A stretch of DNA of 64,000 bases from Rosenbergiella gaditana (GCF_018494065.1 NZ_JABBFR010000004.1:62001-126000); one strand, 5' to 3'; shown: positions 1 to 9,877, numbered from the stretch's first letter. Numbers and translations: made by a program. The notes: a model not told the origin generated them from the letters alone.

Positions 1-731
1 CGCTCATCTTCTCTCTATCCTGTATTTTATTACTTTGGAGAACTAAAGGCGTAAAAGCCAAACTGGCTTTTATTGTGGTGGGTTCCTTGTATGGTTTTCT
101 TATGCTTGGCCTGTTACAGCGTGGGGCATGGCTGGCGATATTAGTATTCTCACTCCTTTGGTGCCTGTTTAATCGTGAGTGGAAATTACCTCTGATTGTT
201 GCGCTCGTTGTAGCGGTCAGTGGTATGGGAGTATTTATGAACTTCCATGATCGCTTATCAGTGCTCACTTATAAACTGGGACAGACCTCAAGTAGCCATC
301 GCTTTGGAAATGGTACACAAGGTGCGGCATGGGATATGATTATGCAGCATCCTGTAAAAGGTTCGGGTATTGGCGATAAGGTCTACCTTAAAGCCTATGC
401 GGATAACTTACCGCATCACCCACAATGGTACTTCCGTGCGCCTATTGGTCCGCATAACTTCTTTTTATCTAACTGGTTTGCCGGCGGAATATTGGGATTG
501 TTTACGTCAGTCAGTGTGGTGCTAGCTATTTTGGTGACGGCGTTTAAGGGATATCGACGCTCTGAACATATTATTAAGTATTGTTACAGCTCGATATTCT
601 TAATGATGTTTGCCGATTTTTTTGTGAGAGGCTGGGTCGAAGAAACCTTTATTTTCCAAACGGCAATAGCATCGGCATTTTTGATGGGAATGTTTTTGAG
701 TTCTCAACGGGCATTACGAAATAAGCATTAA
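1..731 (+). CDS. waaL: O-antigen ligase WaaL, 3' part only
   Basis: Probable inner-membrane ligase that transfers undecaprenyl-linked O-antigen to lipid A-core in the periplasm. The frame is open from base 3 with no start codon, so the N-terminal half lies outside the window; about 242 residues and the stop are visible. Hydrophobic segments at both ends enclose a hydrophilic loop with HPVKGSGIG and PHNFFLSNW, a pattern typical of the Wzy_C/WaaL periplasmic loop with its conserved His. It lies tail-to-tail with waaC, whereas E. coli waaL runs in line with waaC. An O-antigen polymerase (Wzy) is the alternative; the core-LPS neighbours favour ligase. Confidence 0.75.
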   Translation, partial: LIFSLSCILLLWRTKGVKAKLAFIVVGSLYGFLMLGLLQRGAWLAILVFSLLWCLFNREWKLPLIVALVVAVSGMGVFMNFHDRLSVLTYKLGQTSSSHRFGNGTQGAAWDMIMQHPVKGSGIGDKVYLKAYADNLPHHPQWYFRAPIGPHNFFLSNWFAGGILGLFTSVSVVLAILVTAFKGYRRSEHIIKYCYSSIFLMMFADFFVRGWVEETFIFQTAIASAFLMGMFLSSQRALRNKH

Positions 732-740
732 TCTATTTTT

Positions 741-774
741 AGCATCCAGGTAATAAGGCCATTATCTGGATGCT
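741..774. terminator. hairpin between convergent waaL and waaC
   Basis: Inverted repeat AGCATCCAG ... CTGGATGCT with a 16-base spacer that can pair further. It has T/A-rich flanks on both sides and sits between two gene ends, so it probably ends transcription from both directions. Confidence 0.6.
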
Positions 775-778
775 TAAT

Positions 779-1753
779 TTATTCAATACAGCCAATGGCA
801 GTGAGTTTATCAAGGACATCTTTGGGCTGAATTTCGCTCATTTTCCCCGTAGGTTGACCTTTTATCACGTGTTGGTTCTTTCCATACCCGCCGATCAGTA
901 ACGGGTCTGTTGGGCCATATAAGGTTATATTAGGACGGTCTAACGCTGCGGTTAGATGACTCAGTCCGGTATCGACCGAGACAACGCCTTTTGCACCGGC
1001 TAGTTGTGTTGCGACTTCACTGAGTGAAAGTTTCGGTAACACTTCTACCTGAGGACGGCCTTCTGCCAGTCGTATAGCACGTTGCTGTTCTAGCGACGAA
1101 CCCCAAGGTAATTTCACTTTTAGCCCCCGTGCTATCACTAAGTCGATCAAGGTTTCCCAAGCGCTTTCTGGCCAATGTTTATCGTCACGTGTTGTCGCAT
1201 GTAAAAATACGAGATAGTGATTGGCATCCGCGGGAAGGGCGCTAACAAAATGTTGGGCGATGGCATAATCACCCTGCGTTTCGGGTTGCTGATATCCAAG
1301 ACTCGCAGAAAATAGCGCCCTGATTTTCTCAACTGCATGCTGCTGCTTACTCATCCGGTAACAACGGTCGTACCAGCAACTCGCAAGCGGCTCGCGGGCA
1401 CTATGCCAGTCCAGACCATGTTTAGTGCCACGGGATTTTCGAGTAATTAAGGCTGAGCTCTTGATCAGCCCCTGGGCATCAATGACGGCATCATAGTGGA
1501 CACTGTTAAGTTGCTGGTAAAAGCGCTGACGCTCTTCTCGGATATCCCGACGGAACCAATTCTTTCGCCAACGACGAATCGCTACTGGAATCACACGATC
1601 TACTGCTTGATGCCAAGTTGGAATTTGGCTAAATCCCTCTTCGACGACCCAATCGAAACGAATGGTCGGGATCTGCTTCAGCGCATCAGTTAGCGCAGGC
1701 AGCGTATGAATAACGTCGCCCATTGATGAAGTCTTAACGATTAAGACGCGCAT
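779..1753 (-). CDS. waaC: LPS heptosyltransferase I
   Basis: Glycosyltransferase family 9 enzyme that adds the first L-glycero-D-manno-heptose from ADP-heptose to Kdo2-lipid A on the cytoplasmic face of the inner membrane. The protein has 324 residues, close to the E. coli length. It opens with MRVLIVKTSSMGDVIHTLPA, the usual N-terminal motif with the Asp catalytic base, and has the C-terminal ADP-heptose site signature VSVDTGLSHLTAALDRP. Its start overlaps the end of waaF by 13 bases, so the two are co-transcribed with hldD upstream. Confidence 0.95.
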   Translation of the reverse strand: MRVLIVKTSSMGDVIHTLPALTDALKQIPTIRFDWVVEEGFSQIPTWHQAVDRVIPVAIRRWRKNWFRRDIREERQRFYQQLNSVHYDAVIDAQGLIKSSALITRKSRGTKHGLDWHSAREPLASCWYDRCYRMSKQQHAVEKIRALFSASLGYQQPETQGDYAIAQHFVSALPADANHYLVFLHATTRDDKHWPESAWETLIDLVIARGLKVKLPWGSSLEQQRAIRLAEGRPQVEVLPKLSLSEVATQLAGAKGVVSVDTGLSHLTAALDRPNITLYGPTDPLLIGGYGKNQHVIKGQPTGKMSEIQPKDVLDKLTAIGCIE

Positions 1754-2802
1754 TCATGCTCCCGGACCGTGGCCAATAGCGCTTCAAGCTCAGTGAAGAC
1801 CTGAGTCGGAGTTATATCAATTAGGCTTTGGTGATATCCCTGGTCGGCCTCTCCCTTACGGATTTTATGGTAGCCCGTGATTAAGCGGATGATGCGGGCG
1901 TTATCGGTTAAAGGTGGTGTGAAGTCTGGGCTACTCGGCCCATAAAGGGCGACCAATGGTCGTCCTAGAGCGGCGGCAATGTGCATTAATCCTGAGTCAT
2001 TTGTGACCACAGCATGACATTGCGCGAGTAAAATAACAGCCTGATCCAGTTCGGTTTTCCCGGCAAGATTTGTGCAGTGTGCCGCCTCGTCTGTGGTTAA
2101 TCGCGCGACAATCTCCGCGCCCGCTTCGTTGTCTTTAGCCGAGCCAAAAAGCGCAATTTGGTAACCTTTTGCGATAAGCTGTTTAGCGAGTTCTGCATAA
2201 TGATAGTCAGGCCAACGTTTAGCGGGTCCAAACTCCGCCCCTGGACAAAAGCCGATAAGCGGGCGATCGGCATGGAGGCTAAACAGTGCGGCAGTTTCGA
2301 GTTTTTCTCGCTCTGAAACGATCAGCGCTGGACGAGCAAGCGGTGTCGGCAGGTCTGCGGCGCCGGTCACTTTGCTTTTCTCATAAGCTAAAGCGATATA
2401 GCGTTCAACCATTAAAGGAAACGCGGTTTTATCTAAGCGGCGATGATCGTTTAATAAACCATATCTCATCTCACCTAACCAACCAGTACGTCGTTTTATC
2501 CCCGCAAACCACGGAATAAGAGCGGATTTAAATGAATTGGGTAATACATAAGCGTGGTCGTAATGATTATCACGTAACGCCTTACCGAGTTGATATCGAT
2601 CGCCCAGGGCTAAGCTTCCATGACCAATCGGCATTGCTATCGCTTGATTAACTTCTGGCATTCTCGCCAGCAGTGGTCTGCACCATGCGGGGGCCATCAC
2701 ATCAATCGTCGCCTGTGGCCATTGTGCTTTTAGCGTTTGATACAGGCTTTGTGACATCATCATGTCACCCACCCACGATGGTGCAATCACTAATATTTTC
2801 AT
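1741..2802 (-). CDS. waaF: LPS heptosyltransferase II
   Basis: GT9 enzyme that adds the second heptose of the LPS inner core. Translation starts at ATG 2802 (MKILVIAPSWVGDMMMSQ), giving 353 residues; an upstream in-frame start at 2817 would add only five residues unlike the family. It has the N-terminal G-D motif and the C-terminal VTNDSGLMHIAAALGRP signature for the ADP-heptose site. It lies 19 bases after hldD and overlaps waaC, so hldD-waaF-waaC supplies and consumes ADP-heptose as one unit. Confidence 0.95.
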   Translation of the reverse strand: MKILVIAPSWVGDMMMSQSLYQTLKAQWPQATIDVMAPAWCRPLLARMPEVNQAIAMPIGHGSLALGDRYQLGKALRDNHYDHAYVLPNSFKSALIPWFAGIKRRTGWLGEMRYGLLNDHRRLDKTAFPLMVERYIALAYEKSKVTGAADLPTPLARPALIVSEREKLETAALFSLHADRPLIGFCPGAEFGPAKRWPDYHYAELAKQLIAKGYQIALFGSAKDNEAGAEIVARLTTDEAAHCTNLAGKTELDQAVILLAQCHAVVTNDSGLMHIAAALGRPLVALYGPSSPDFTPPLTDNARIIRLITGYHKIRKGEADQGYHQSLIDITPTQVFTELEALLATVREHECAS

Positions 2803-2821
2803 CGATAAGGCTTCCACTTTC

Positions 2822-3751
2822 TTAAGGCTTATTTAACCAACGCATATAGGCGCTCACGCCTTCAGTAACGGTTTTGAAGGCTTTGGTATAACCTGCGTGT
2901 CTAAGGCGAGTCAGGTCGGCTTGCGTATAGGCTTGGTAACGGCCTTTAAGCTTCTCTGGGAAAGGAATATATTCGACTTCACCTTGTTGGTGATGGGCCA
3001 ATACCGCGTCAGCAACGACTTGGAAAGACTCTGCATGACCTGTACCACAGTTAAAAATCCCTGAAACGCCATTTTCCCAGCACCAGAGATTGACGTCAGC
3101 GACATCTTCGACATAGATAAAGTCACGTTTGAATTGCTCGCTACCCGCAAAGAGCTTGGGATTTTCACCTTGGTTAATTTGATTATTTAGATGAAAGGCC
3201 ACACTGGCCATGCTGCCTTTATGGCCTTCACGGGGACCATAGACATTGAAATAGCGGAATCCGCATACCGGTGAATCAGCTTCTGGAAGAATGCTTCTCA
3301 CATAATGGTCGAAGAGCATTTTAGAGTAGCCATAAACATTGAGCGGTGATTCATATTGGCGTTCTTCAATAAAATCACTATCCCGTCCACCGTAAGTGGC
3401 CGCAGAAGATGCGTACAAGAAGGGGATTTGCCGTTCTAAACAAAAGTGAAGTAGCTCTTTAGAATATTGGTAATTATTGTCCATCATATATTTACCGTCC
3501 CACTCGGTTGTCGCAGAGCATGCGCCCTCGTGGAAAACGGCTTCAATAGGCCCTAGTTCATCACCGGCCACCACACTCATCAAAAATTCTTCTTTATCCA
3601 TGTAATCGCTGATGTTCAGATCAGCGAGATTAATGAACTTAGTGCCATCTTTGAGGTTATCTACCACCAAAATATCGTTATAGCCGCGATCGTTTAACGC
3701 TTTAACGATATTACTGCCGATCATGCCGGCACCACCAGTTACAATAATCAT
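2822..3751 (-). CDS. hldD: ADP-L-glycero-D-manno-heptose 6-epimerase
   Basis: Last step of ADP-heptose synthesis: NADP-dependent epimerisation at C6 of ADP-D-glycero-D-manno-heptose. The 309 residues match the E. coli length. The extended SDR fold is shown by the N-terminal Rossmann motif GGAGMIGSN and a catalytic Y-x3-K in YGYSKMLFD around residue 140; VYGPRE also fits the family. First gene of hldD-waaF-waaC. In E. coli this operon has a heat-shock promoter; no sure sigma-32 site was identified in the 109 bases upstream. Confidence 0.96.
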   Translation of the reverse strand: MIIVTGGAGMIGSNIVKALNDRGYNDILVVDNLKDGTKFINLADLNISDYMDKEEFLMSVVAGDELGPIEAVFHEGACSATTEWDGKYMMDNNYQYSKELLHFCLERQIPFLYASSAATYGGRDSDFIEERQYESPLNVYGYSKMLFDHYVRSILPEADSPVCGFRYFNVYGPREGHKGSMASVAFHLNNQINQGENPKLFAGSEQFKRDFIYVEDVADVNLWCWENGVSGIFNCGTGHAESFQVVADAVLAHHQQGEVEYIPFPEKLKGRYQAYTQADLTRLRHAGYTKAFKTVTEGVSAYMRWLNKP

Positions 3752-3838
3752 AAATCACCTTTCGACTAAGACGAGACTCGATAAATATTCGAGTTAACTA
3801 CCCCAAATCATACCATCTTAACTGGAGGATGGCAGTAC

Positions 3839-3855
3839 GCCGCCAAATTGGCGGC
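3839..3855 (-). terminator. hairpin after yibQ
   Basis: Perfect GCCGCC-AAATT-GGCGGC hairpin 5 bases past the yibQ stop codon. It probably ends the envC-yibQ transcript, although the U-run after it is poor. Confidence 0.5.
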
Positions 3856-3860
3856 ATAAA

Positions 3861-4742
3861 TTAGAATAGGGCTTTGATATTGTTTATAAATTGGCTGTCA
3901 CGCACTGACGTATAAATCATCATAGCGCCCTTTGCAGGCTTCAGTGGGCGTAAAGGCCGAGTGCGTGGGCAGTGTGCGGTTAATATAGGTTTTGGCGACG
4001 AGTGTGTCGCCGTAGTGGCCGCTGAGTGATTGAGTAACTGACTCAATTTCACCAATTTAATATCTGCTGGCAAGGTAGGGAGGAGTTGCTGTAAAACTTT
4101 TACCGTTGTGGGGTGAGGGTGGCCAATGGCGATAGCAGAACCATTACGCTGTGCCAACTTAATCGCACGTTGAAATTGGTAGCGAATATCCGCTTCGTTC
4201 TGTGTATCATCTAAGAAGACGTTTCTCTTCAGGACGTTAACCGATGTTCCCCGTGCAGCATTCACTGCTTGCGTATTGCCAATAGTGACGCTATCTAGAA
4301 AATAGAGTTGATGATGATTGAGAACGCTCATTACTTTTTGCATCGCAGGTAAGCTGGATGTCATCCGGCTGCCCATGTGGTTATTCAAGCCCACGGCATA
4401 AGGGACTTGGCGGATGGCATGCTCAATAATACTTTGCACCTGACTGAGGCTCATTTCCGGTGTTAACGTATTAACTTCAAGGGGCTGTTTGCTCATCGGT
4501 GCCATAGGTAGATGAATCAGAACTTCATGGCCAGCCTGATGGGCGAGGGTGGCCATTGAGCGGGAATGCGGGGCATCAGGTAATACTGCAATAGAGATAG
4601 TATTAGGAAGAGCGATAACTTTATGTTCTTCAGTTGGCCGATAACCGAAATCATCGATGACAAGGGCTAATTGTCCGGCATAGGTAGAACAGGCGAACGC
4701 CAGAAAACCAAAAGTAATAAGAGAGTTAAACAATTTTCGCAC
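3861..4742 (-). CDS. yibQ: divergent polysaccharide deacetylase family protein YibQ
   Basis: Exported protein of the divergent polysaccharide deacetylase family. The first 22 residues are a signal peptide (hydrophobic core, ends STYAG). The mature part starts LALVIDDFGYR, the family hallmark, and has HLPMAP, LNNHMGSRMT and AIGHPHP, matching the metal-binding Asp/His positions of the fold. At 293 residues it is slightly shorter than E. coli YibQ, with a variable low-complexity C-terminus. It starts 1 base after the envC stop, so it is co-transcribed with envC. Its substrate is not established. Confidence 0.85.
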   Translation of the reverse strand: MRKLFNSLITFGFLAFACSTYAGQLALVIDDFGYRPTEEHKVIALPNTISIAVLPDAPHSRSMATLAHQAGHEVLIHLPMAPMSKQPLEVNTLTPEMSLSQVQSIIEHAIRQVPYAVGLNNHMGSRMTSSLPAMQKVMSVLNHHQLYFLDSVTIGNTQAVNAARGTSVNVLKRNVFLDDTQNEADIRYQFQRAIKLAQRNGSAIAIGHPHPTTVKVLQQLLPTLPADIKLVKLSQLLNHSAATTATHSSPKPILTAHCPRTRPLRPLKPAKGAMMIYTSVRDSQFINNIKALF

Positions 4743-4743
4743 A

Positions 4744-6045
4744 TTATTTTCCTAACCAGCTTAAGGGGTTAACCGCTTGTCCTTGGCGTCGAATTTCAAA
4801 GTAGAGCGCGGGGGCTCCTTGTCCGCCGCTGCTACCTACTAGCGCGATAGGTTGTCCGGCTCTCACTTGTTGGCCAACGTTCACCAACGCGCTCTGATTA
4901 TAACCATAAAGACTCATATCACCTTTACCATGTTCTATCACAACGACCAAGCCATAACCTTGTAACCAATCTGCCATTAAGACTCGACCATCAGCAATCG
5001 CACGGACATCAGTCCCTTCAGATGCACCAATGACTAACCCTTTCCAACGTAATTCACCTTGTAAAGTATCACCGAAGCGATGAATTAGGCGTCCATGGAT
5101 TGGCCAAGGATATTGCCCATTGGCTCGGCCTAAGCCCCCAGTTCGGGCAATTAGCTCTTTTTCACCTTCGGTAGGGCGGTAGGTGGAGCCTTTGGCTTGT
5201 GCTTGTGCTTGGCGCTGTTTGACTTGTTCCGCTGCCCGTACTTCACGGGCAGCTCGAGCTTTGGCTTCTTGCGCAGCTCGGGCGATTTGGTTTTGTAAAC
5301 GGTTTTCGTTTTGACGCATTTCAGCGAGATCGGCTTGGTCTCTTTGTAACGATGCGTTCAGCTGTTGTAGGGTTTTTTGCCGTGCACTCTGGGCTGATTG
5401 CAATTGGTCCTGCTGCGCTTTTTGTTGGGCAAATAGCGCTTGCTGCTGCTGTTGGCGAATTTCTAACTGCGACTTTTTATCTGCTAGGTCAGCACGGGTC
5501 TGTTTCAGTGACTCGATATTTTCTTGCCGTGCAGTATTTAAATAACGGAAGTAAGTCAGCATCCGGTCACTACGTTGGCCATCTTCACCACTGAGAAGGA
5601 GTTCTAAGCCGCTGTGTTGTCCCTGACGGAAAGCGGCATCAAGCTGAGCGGCGAGAACATTTTCCTCGTGAGCTTGCGAACGAATGAGCTCCTGAATAGA
5701 GTCAGTCAATTCTTGAATATCGCTATTAATGCTATTTAAATTGAGTTGCGTCTCACGTAATTGCCGACTGGCTTGAGCAATAAGTTTCTCTTGGCTCTTT
5801 AATTTACCCAATAATTCGTCACGTTGCTGTTTTTGTGCTTGAACACTGCGCTCTTTGGCCGCAATATCTTGTTGAATTGAGCGGAGCGCCGATTGATTAT
5901 CGTCAGCATGGCTAAAAATAGGTAAGGTCAGCAAGCCCGCACAGAGGAGCAGGCTGGACGTCAGCGGTAAAAGGCGAAATTGTGTAGACAACATCGTATT
6001 ATGCCGAGCTGAAAAAGATAGAGTGAAACGCTTTTTTTCCGTCAT
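4744..6045 (-). CDS. envC: murein hydrolase activator EnvC
   Basis: Periplasmic coiled-coil protein recruited by FtsEX at the division septum, where it activates the amidases AmiA and AmiB. The 433 residues contain a signal peptide (cleavage near FSHADD), a long Gln/Ala-rich coiled coil (about 50-290) and a C-terminal LytM/M23 domain lacking the full zinc-ligand set, as expected for an activator. The end reads SGGQGAPALYFEIRRQGQAV. A second in-frame Met lies at 5994; neither start has a strong RBS. Its partners ftsE and ftsX are at 50766-52423. In E. coli gpmM precedes envC; here it does not. Confidence 0.93.
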   Translation of the reverse strand: MTEKKRFTLSFSARHNTMLSTQFRLLPLTSSLLLCAGLLTLPIFSHADDNQSALRSIQQDIAAKERSVQAQKQQRDELLGKLKSQEKLIAQASRQLRETQLNLNSINSDIQELTDSIQELIRSQAHEENVLAAQLDAAFRQGQHSGLELLLSGEDGQRSDRMLTYFRYLNTARQENIESLKQTRADLADKKSQLEIRQQQQQALFAQQKAQQDQLQSAQSARQKTLQQLNASLQRDQADLAEMRQNENRLQNQIARAAQEAKARAAREVRAAEQVKQRQAQAQAKGSTYRPTEGEKELIARTGGLGRANGQYPWPIHGRLIHRFGDTLQGELRWKGLVIGASEGTDVRAIADGRVLMADWLQGYGLVVVIEHGKGDMSLYGYNQSALVNVGQQVRAGQPIALVGSSGGQGAPALYFEIRRQGQAVNPLSWLGK

Positions 6046-6283
6046 AAGGCTGAGATTATTCCATGATGTTTCACAGGTTACCAGAGTAACGCTCGGGTTT
6101 TATAGTGTACAGCCTATAATAATGGCATAATCAGATAATAGGTAAGAATTCGGCAGTGTGGAAGGGGGCTTCTACGGTTATTACAGTAGATAATTCCCAT
6201 TTTGCCGTGTTGTCCCGACTACGCAGTGTATTGTTGCTGCGCGGATATATTTATATTGGATCGTTCTCGGAGTTGTTTTTCTT

Positions 6284-6715
6284 ATGCAAGAAATTATGGA
6301 ATTCGTACACAATCACCTTATCTTAAGCCTTGCTTGGGTGGTTTTACTGGTATTAGTGATTTTCACTACTTTTAAAGGCCTATTTTCTAAAGTTAAATTG
6401 ATTGGACGCGGAGAAGCCACCCATCTCATTAACAAAGAAAATGCTGTGGTAGTTGATGTGCGTGGGCGCGATGATTTCCGTCGTGGTCATATCTCTGGCG
6501 CACTACAAGTGAGCAGCGATGAAATTAAGAAAGGCAATTTCACTGAGCTAGAAAAGTACAAATCTCAACCTATTATCGTTGTTTGCGCAACGGGACAGAG
6601 TGCAGGTGATGCTGCTGCTCAACTCAATGCAGCAGGTTTCGAAAAAGTATCTGTATTAAAAGAGGGTATTAGTGGTTGGAGCGGTGAAAACCTCCCATTA
6701 GTCCGTGGCAAATAG
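6284..6715 (+). CDS. yibN: membrane-anchored rhodanese-like protein YibN
   Basis: Single-domain sulfurtransferase-like protein with one N-terminal membrane segment (about residues 12-30) and a cytoplasmic rhodanese domain. The active-site loop [10 protein letters not shown] keeps the catalytic Cys, so the domain should be able to carry a persulfide. Length 143, as in E. coli. First gene of yibN-grxC-secB-gpsA. Its physiological acceptor is unknown; linkage to a glutaredoxin suggests thiol chemistry. Confidence 0.9.
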   Translation: MQEIMEFVHNHLILSLAWVVLLVLVIFTTFKGLFSKVKLIGRGEATHLINKENAVVVDVRGRDDFRRGHISGALQVSSDEIKKGNFTELEKYKSQPIIVVCATGQSAGDAAAQLNAAGFEKVSVLKEGISGWSGENLPLVRGK

Positions 6716-6732
6716 ATTCTAAAGAGGCTTTT

Positions 6733-6987
6733 ATGGCATCCATTGATATCTACACTAAACAAACCTGCCCTTTTTGCCATCGTGCAAAAGCGCTGTTGGA
6801 TCAAAAAGGTGTGAAATACCACGAAATTGCTATCGATAATGACAGCGAAAAACGGGCAGAAATGATAGATCGTAGTCAGCGTACGACGGTGCCGCAAATT
6901 TTCATCGATCAGCTCCATGTTGGGGGGTGCGATGATTTGTTTGCATTGGAACAGCGTGCACAATTAGACCCATTACTGAATGCCTAA
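6733..6987 (+). CDS. grxC: glutaredoxin 3
   Basis: Small glutathione-dependent dithiol oxidoreductase. The 84 residues form one thioredoxin fold with N-terminal active site CPFC (E. coli has CPYC) and the conserved TTVPQIFID cis-proline segment and GGCDDL glutathione-binding segment. It starts 17 bases after yibN with a good RBS (AAAGAGG). Confidence 0.95.
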   Translation: MASIDIYTKQTCPFCHRAKALLDQKGVKYHEIAIDNDSEKRAEMIDRSQRTTVPQIFIDQLHVGGCDDLFALEQRAQLDPLLNA

Positions 6988-7023
6988 CGATAGGCGCTAT
7001 TTTGTTTGAAAGGATTGAGTACC

Positions 7024-7485
7024 ATGTCTGAACAGAACCCAAGTGAAATGACTTTCCAGATCCAGCGCGTTTATACAAAAGATATTTCTTTTGAAGCCCC
7101 TAATGCTCCACAAATTTTCCAAAAAGAGTGGGTACCTGATGTGAAGTTGGATCTCGATACTGCATCGACCCAACTGTCGGAAGGGATCTATGAAGTGGTA
7201 CTTCGTGTGACCGTGACAGCAACTGTTGACGAAGAAACTGCCTTCCTATGTGAAGTTCAGCAAGGCGGTATTTTCACGATTGCAGGAATCGAAGGCTCTC
7301 AAATGGCTCATTGCTTAGGTGCTTACTGCCCTAACATCCTGTTCCCTTATGCACGTGAATGTATCTCGGCACTGGTATCACGTGGAACTTTCCCACAATT
7401 GAACTTAGCGCCAGTCAACTTTGACGCGCTTTTCATGAACTACCTTCAGCAGCAAGAAGGTGGTGAAGCCGCGCAGGATGCTTAA
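7024..7485 (+). CDS. secB: protein-export chaperone SecB
   Basis: Tetrameric cytoplasmic chaperone that keeps precursors unfolded and hands them to SecA. The start chosen is ATG 7024 ([20 protein letters not shown]), with AAGGA about 9 bases upstream, giving 153 residues; a longer reading from TTG 7006 adds six residues not seen in the family. Conserved features are SFEAPNAP, the EVQQGGIF strand and the acidic C-terminus. It sits between grxC and gpsA as in E. coli. Confidence 0.96.
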   Translation: MSEQNPSEMTFQIQRVYTKDISFEAPNAPQIFQKEWVPDVKLDLDTASTQLSEGIYEVVLRVTVTATVDEETAFLCEVQQGGIFTIAGIEGSQMAHCLGAYCPNILFPYARECISALVSRGTFPQLNLAPVNFDALFMNYLQQQEGGEAAQDA

Positions 7486-7490
7486 TCACG

Positions 7491-8501
7491 ATGCGTGAAG
7501 CAAGCGTAAGCGTTATCGGTGCCGGTTCATACGGCACCGCTCTAGCGATAACCTTGGCCCGTAATGGTTATCCTGTCATGTTATGGGGGCATAACCCACA
7601 ACATATCGCCCGATTGAGTGAACAACGTTGTAATGCGGAGTTCCTTTCCGACGTCCCCTTCCCTGATAATCTCGCATTAACTTCTCGACTTGACGAAGCC
7701 GTCGCGCTAAGCCGTGATCTGTTAATTGTCGTGCCAAGCCATGTTTTTGGTGAGGTATTAAAGCAATTAGCACCGATGTTACTCCCTGACACACGCATCG
7801 TTTGGGCAACGAAAGGATTAGAGGTTGAGACGGGGCGTTTACTTGAAGTCGTTGCGAGAGAAATTTTGGGACCTGATATTCCCCTCGCCGTGATTTCTGG
7901 GCCAACCTTTGCGAAGGAACTCGCTGCAGGAATGCCTACAGCGATTGCTTTAGCGTCTAAGAACGCGCAATTTGCGACGGACTTACAGACTAAACTTCAT
8001 TGCGGTAAAAGTTTCCGTGTCTACAGTAATAGTGATATGACCGGAGTACAATTAGGTGGCGCTGTGAAAAACGTCATTGCAATCGGCGCAGGTATATCTG
8101 ATGGCATGGGGTTTGGCGCAAATGCTCGGACGGCATTGATTACTCGCGGCTTAGCTGAAATGTCTCGTTTAGGGTTGGCTTTAGGTGCGCAAGCCGATAC
8201 CTTCACTGGCATGGCGGGTTTAGGCGATCTAGTATTAACCTGCACGGATAACCAATCTCGTAACCGTCGATTTGGAATGCTTTTAGGCCAAGGTACGTCG
8301 GTTAAAAAAGCGCAAGAAACGATTAGTCAGGTTGTAGAAGGCTACCGCAATACTAAAGAGGTCTACCTACTGGCGGCGAGTGTTGGTGTAGAAATGCCTA
8401 TCGTTGAGCAAATATATCAAGTGCTCTATTGTGGAAAACCCACTAGTGATGCTGCCATTGCCTTGCTGGGACGGGAACGTAAAGACGAAATACGTCAGTA
8501 A
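7491..8501 (+). CDS. gpsA: glycerol-3-phosphate dehydrogenase [NAD(P)+]
   Basis: Reduces dihydroxyacetone phosphate to sn-glycerol-3-phosphate for phospholipid synthesis. 336 residues with N-terminal Rossmann motif [21 protein letters not shown], and the catalytic Lys in [14 protein letters not shown] around residue 190. It starts 5 bases after secB, so it is translated from the same mRNA. It supplies the metabolite used by GlpD (61626-63122) in the opposite direction. Confidence 0.96.
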   Translation: MREASVSVIGAGSYGTALAITLARNGYPVMLWGHNPQHIARLSEQRCNAEFLSDVPFPDNLALTSRLDEAVALSRDLLIVVPSHVFGEVLKQLAPMLLPDTRIVWATKGLEVETGRLLEVVAREILGPDIPLAVISGPTFAKELAAGMPTAIALASKNAQFATDLQTKLHCGKSFRVYSNSDMTGVQLGGAVKNVIAIGAGISDGMGFGANARTALITRGLAEMSRLGLALGAQADTFTGMAGLGDLVLTCTDNQSRNRRFGMLLGQGTSVKKAQETISQVVEGYRNTKEVYLLAASVGVEMPIVEQIYQVLYCGKPTSDAAIALLGRERKDEIRQ

Positions 8502-8529
8502 TTCATTTTACTCCATTTTCTTATTATTA

Positions 8530-8549
8530 CGCCCGTTTGGGCGTTTTTT
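8530..8549 (+). terminator. Rho-independent terminator between gpsA and cysE
   Basis: Stem CGCCC-GTTT-GGGCG followed directly by six T, 28 bases past gpsA. Read-through could still feed cysE, whose RBS lies just after it, so this may act as an attenuating terminator. Confidence 0.75.
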
Positions 8550-8563
8550 ATCAGGAGCATGTC

Positions 8564-9382
8564 ATGTCTTCGGAAGAGCTTGAGCAAATTTGGGAAGCTA
8601 TTCTAGCTGAAGCGCGTGAGTTGGCGTCCGGCGAACCCATGCTTGCGAGCTTTTTCCACGCCACGCTATTAAAGCACGATAATCTGGGCAGTGCGTTAAG
8701 CTACATGTTGGCGAATAAGCTCGCTAATGCCAATATGCCTGCCATTGCTATTCGCGATATTGTCGAAGAAGCTTACCGCCAAGATCCAGGGATGATTATG
8801 TCTGCTGTACGCGACATTACGGCGGTGAGTCAGCGTGATCCGGCTGTTGATAAATACTCAACTCCTTTACTCTATCTCAAAGGATTCCACGCGCTTCAGG
8901 CCTACCGGATTGGTCATTGGTTATGGCGTCAAGGCAGGCGTTCGCTAGCCGTCTATTTACAGAATGAGATATCCGTCTCTTTTGGCGTTGATATTCATCC
9001 GGCTGCAAAAATTGGTTGTGGCATAATGCTCGACCATGCCACCGGCATTGTGATTGGTGAAACGGCAGTGGTCAGTGACGATGTTTCAATACTTCAGTCT
9101 GTCACTTTAGGGGGGACAGGTAAAACTTCTGGCGACCGTCACCCTAAAATTCGTGAGGGGGTATTGATTGGTGCAGGAGCGAAGGTTTTAGGTAACATTG
9201 AAATTGGCGAAGGGGCAAAAATTGGGGCAGGGTCGGTGGTACTGATGGCTGTCCCACCGCATACCACCGTGGCCGGAATCCCCGCAAGAATTGTAGGCCG
9301 CCCGAGCAGTCAAAAACCCTCAATGGAAATGGATCAACATTTTACTGGCGCGATGGGATTTGAATATGGCGATGGAATATAA
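8564..9382 (+). CDS. cysE: serine O-acetyltransferase
   Basis: Acetylates L-serine with acetyl-CoA to O-acetylserine, the committed step of cysteine synthesis. Start ATG 8564 (MSSEELEQIWEAI) with AGGAG upstream gives 272 residues; the longer reading from 8537 runs through the terminator hairpin and is rejected. The protein has an alpha-helical N-terminal domain, then a left-handed beta-helix of hexapeptide repeats (about 140-245), with the catalytic DHATG segment. The C-terminal tail ends GDGI, the Ile used by CysK in cysteine synthase complexes. Confidence 0.96.
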   Translation: MSSEELEQIWEAILAEARELASGEPMLASFFHATLLKHDNLGSALSYMLANKLANANMPAIAIRDIVEEAYRQDPGMIMSAVRDITAVSQRDPAVDKYSTPLLYLKGFHALQAYRIGHWLWRQGRRSLAVYLQNEISVSFGVDIHPAAKIGCGIMLDHATGIVIGETAVVSDDVSILQSVTLGGTGKTSGDRHPKIREGVLIGAGAKVLGNIEIGEGAKIGAGSVVLMAVPPHTTVAGIPARIVGRPSSQKPSMEMDQHFTGAMGFEYGDGI

Positions 9383-9403
9383 CGCTCATTATTTCCTTTG
9401 CGC

Positions 9404-9877
9404 TTATTCTTTTAACAACGCGCCAGAGTAGTCCAGTTGGCGCCATGCTTCGAACACGACGACCGCTACTGAGTTTGAGAGATTCATACTGCGACTATTC
9501 TCTACCATGGGAATACGGATCTTCTGCTGGGGCGGTAAGCTATCAAGAATGGCTGCTGGCAAACCACGGCTTTCGGGTCCAAACATAAGATAGTCACCCG
9601 CTTGCCAATTTACCGCACTATGAGCCGGAGTACCTTTGGTCGTCAGTGCAAAAAGTCTCGCGGGCTGTTCAGTGGCGAGAAAAGCGTCGTAATTAGCATG
9701 TTTTTTTACGGCAGTAAATTCGTGGTAATCCAATCCTGCACGGCGCAAACGCTTATCGTCCCAAGCAAAGCCTAAAGGTTCGATAATGTGCAAGGAAAAC
9801 CCTGTATTCGCACAGAGGCGAATGATATTCCCTGTATTGGGTGGGATTTCTGGTTCGAATAAAACAATATTAATCAT
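9404..9877 (-). CDS. trmL: tRNA (cytidine/uridine-34-2'-O)-methyltransferase
   Basis: SPOUT-class enzyme that 2'-O-methylates the wobble base of tRNA-Leu isoacceptors. 157 residues; begins [20 protein letters not shown] and has FGPESRGLP and the C-terminal knot segment [15 protein letters not shown] that binds SAM. Convergent with cysE with only 21 bases between them. Confidence 0.95.
   Translation of the reverse strand: MINIVLFEPEIPPNTGNIIRLCANTGFSLHIIEPLGFAWDDKRLRRAGLDYHEFTAVKKHANYDAFLATEQPARLFALTTKGTPAHSAVNWQAGDYLMFGPESRGLPAAILDSLPPQQKIRIPMVENSRSMNLSNSVAVVVFEAWRQLDYSGALLKE

Noticed and set aside
6733..6987. GrxC active site CPFC instead of CPYC
   Set aside because: Tyr/Phe exchange is conservative and both catalytic Cys are kept; not worth a finding.
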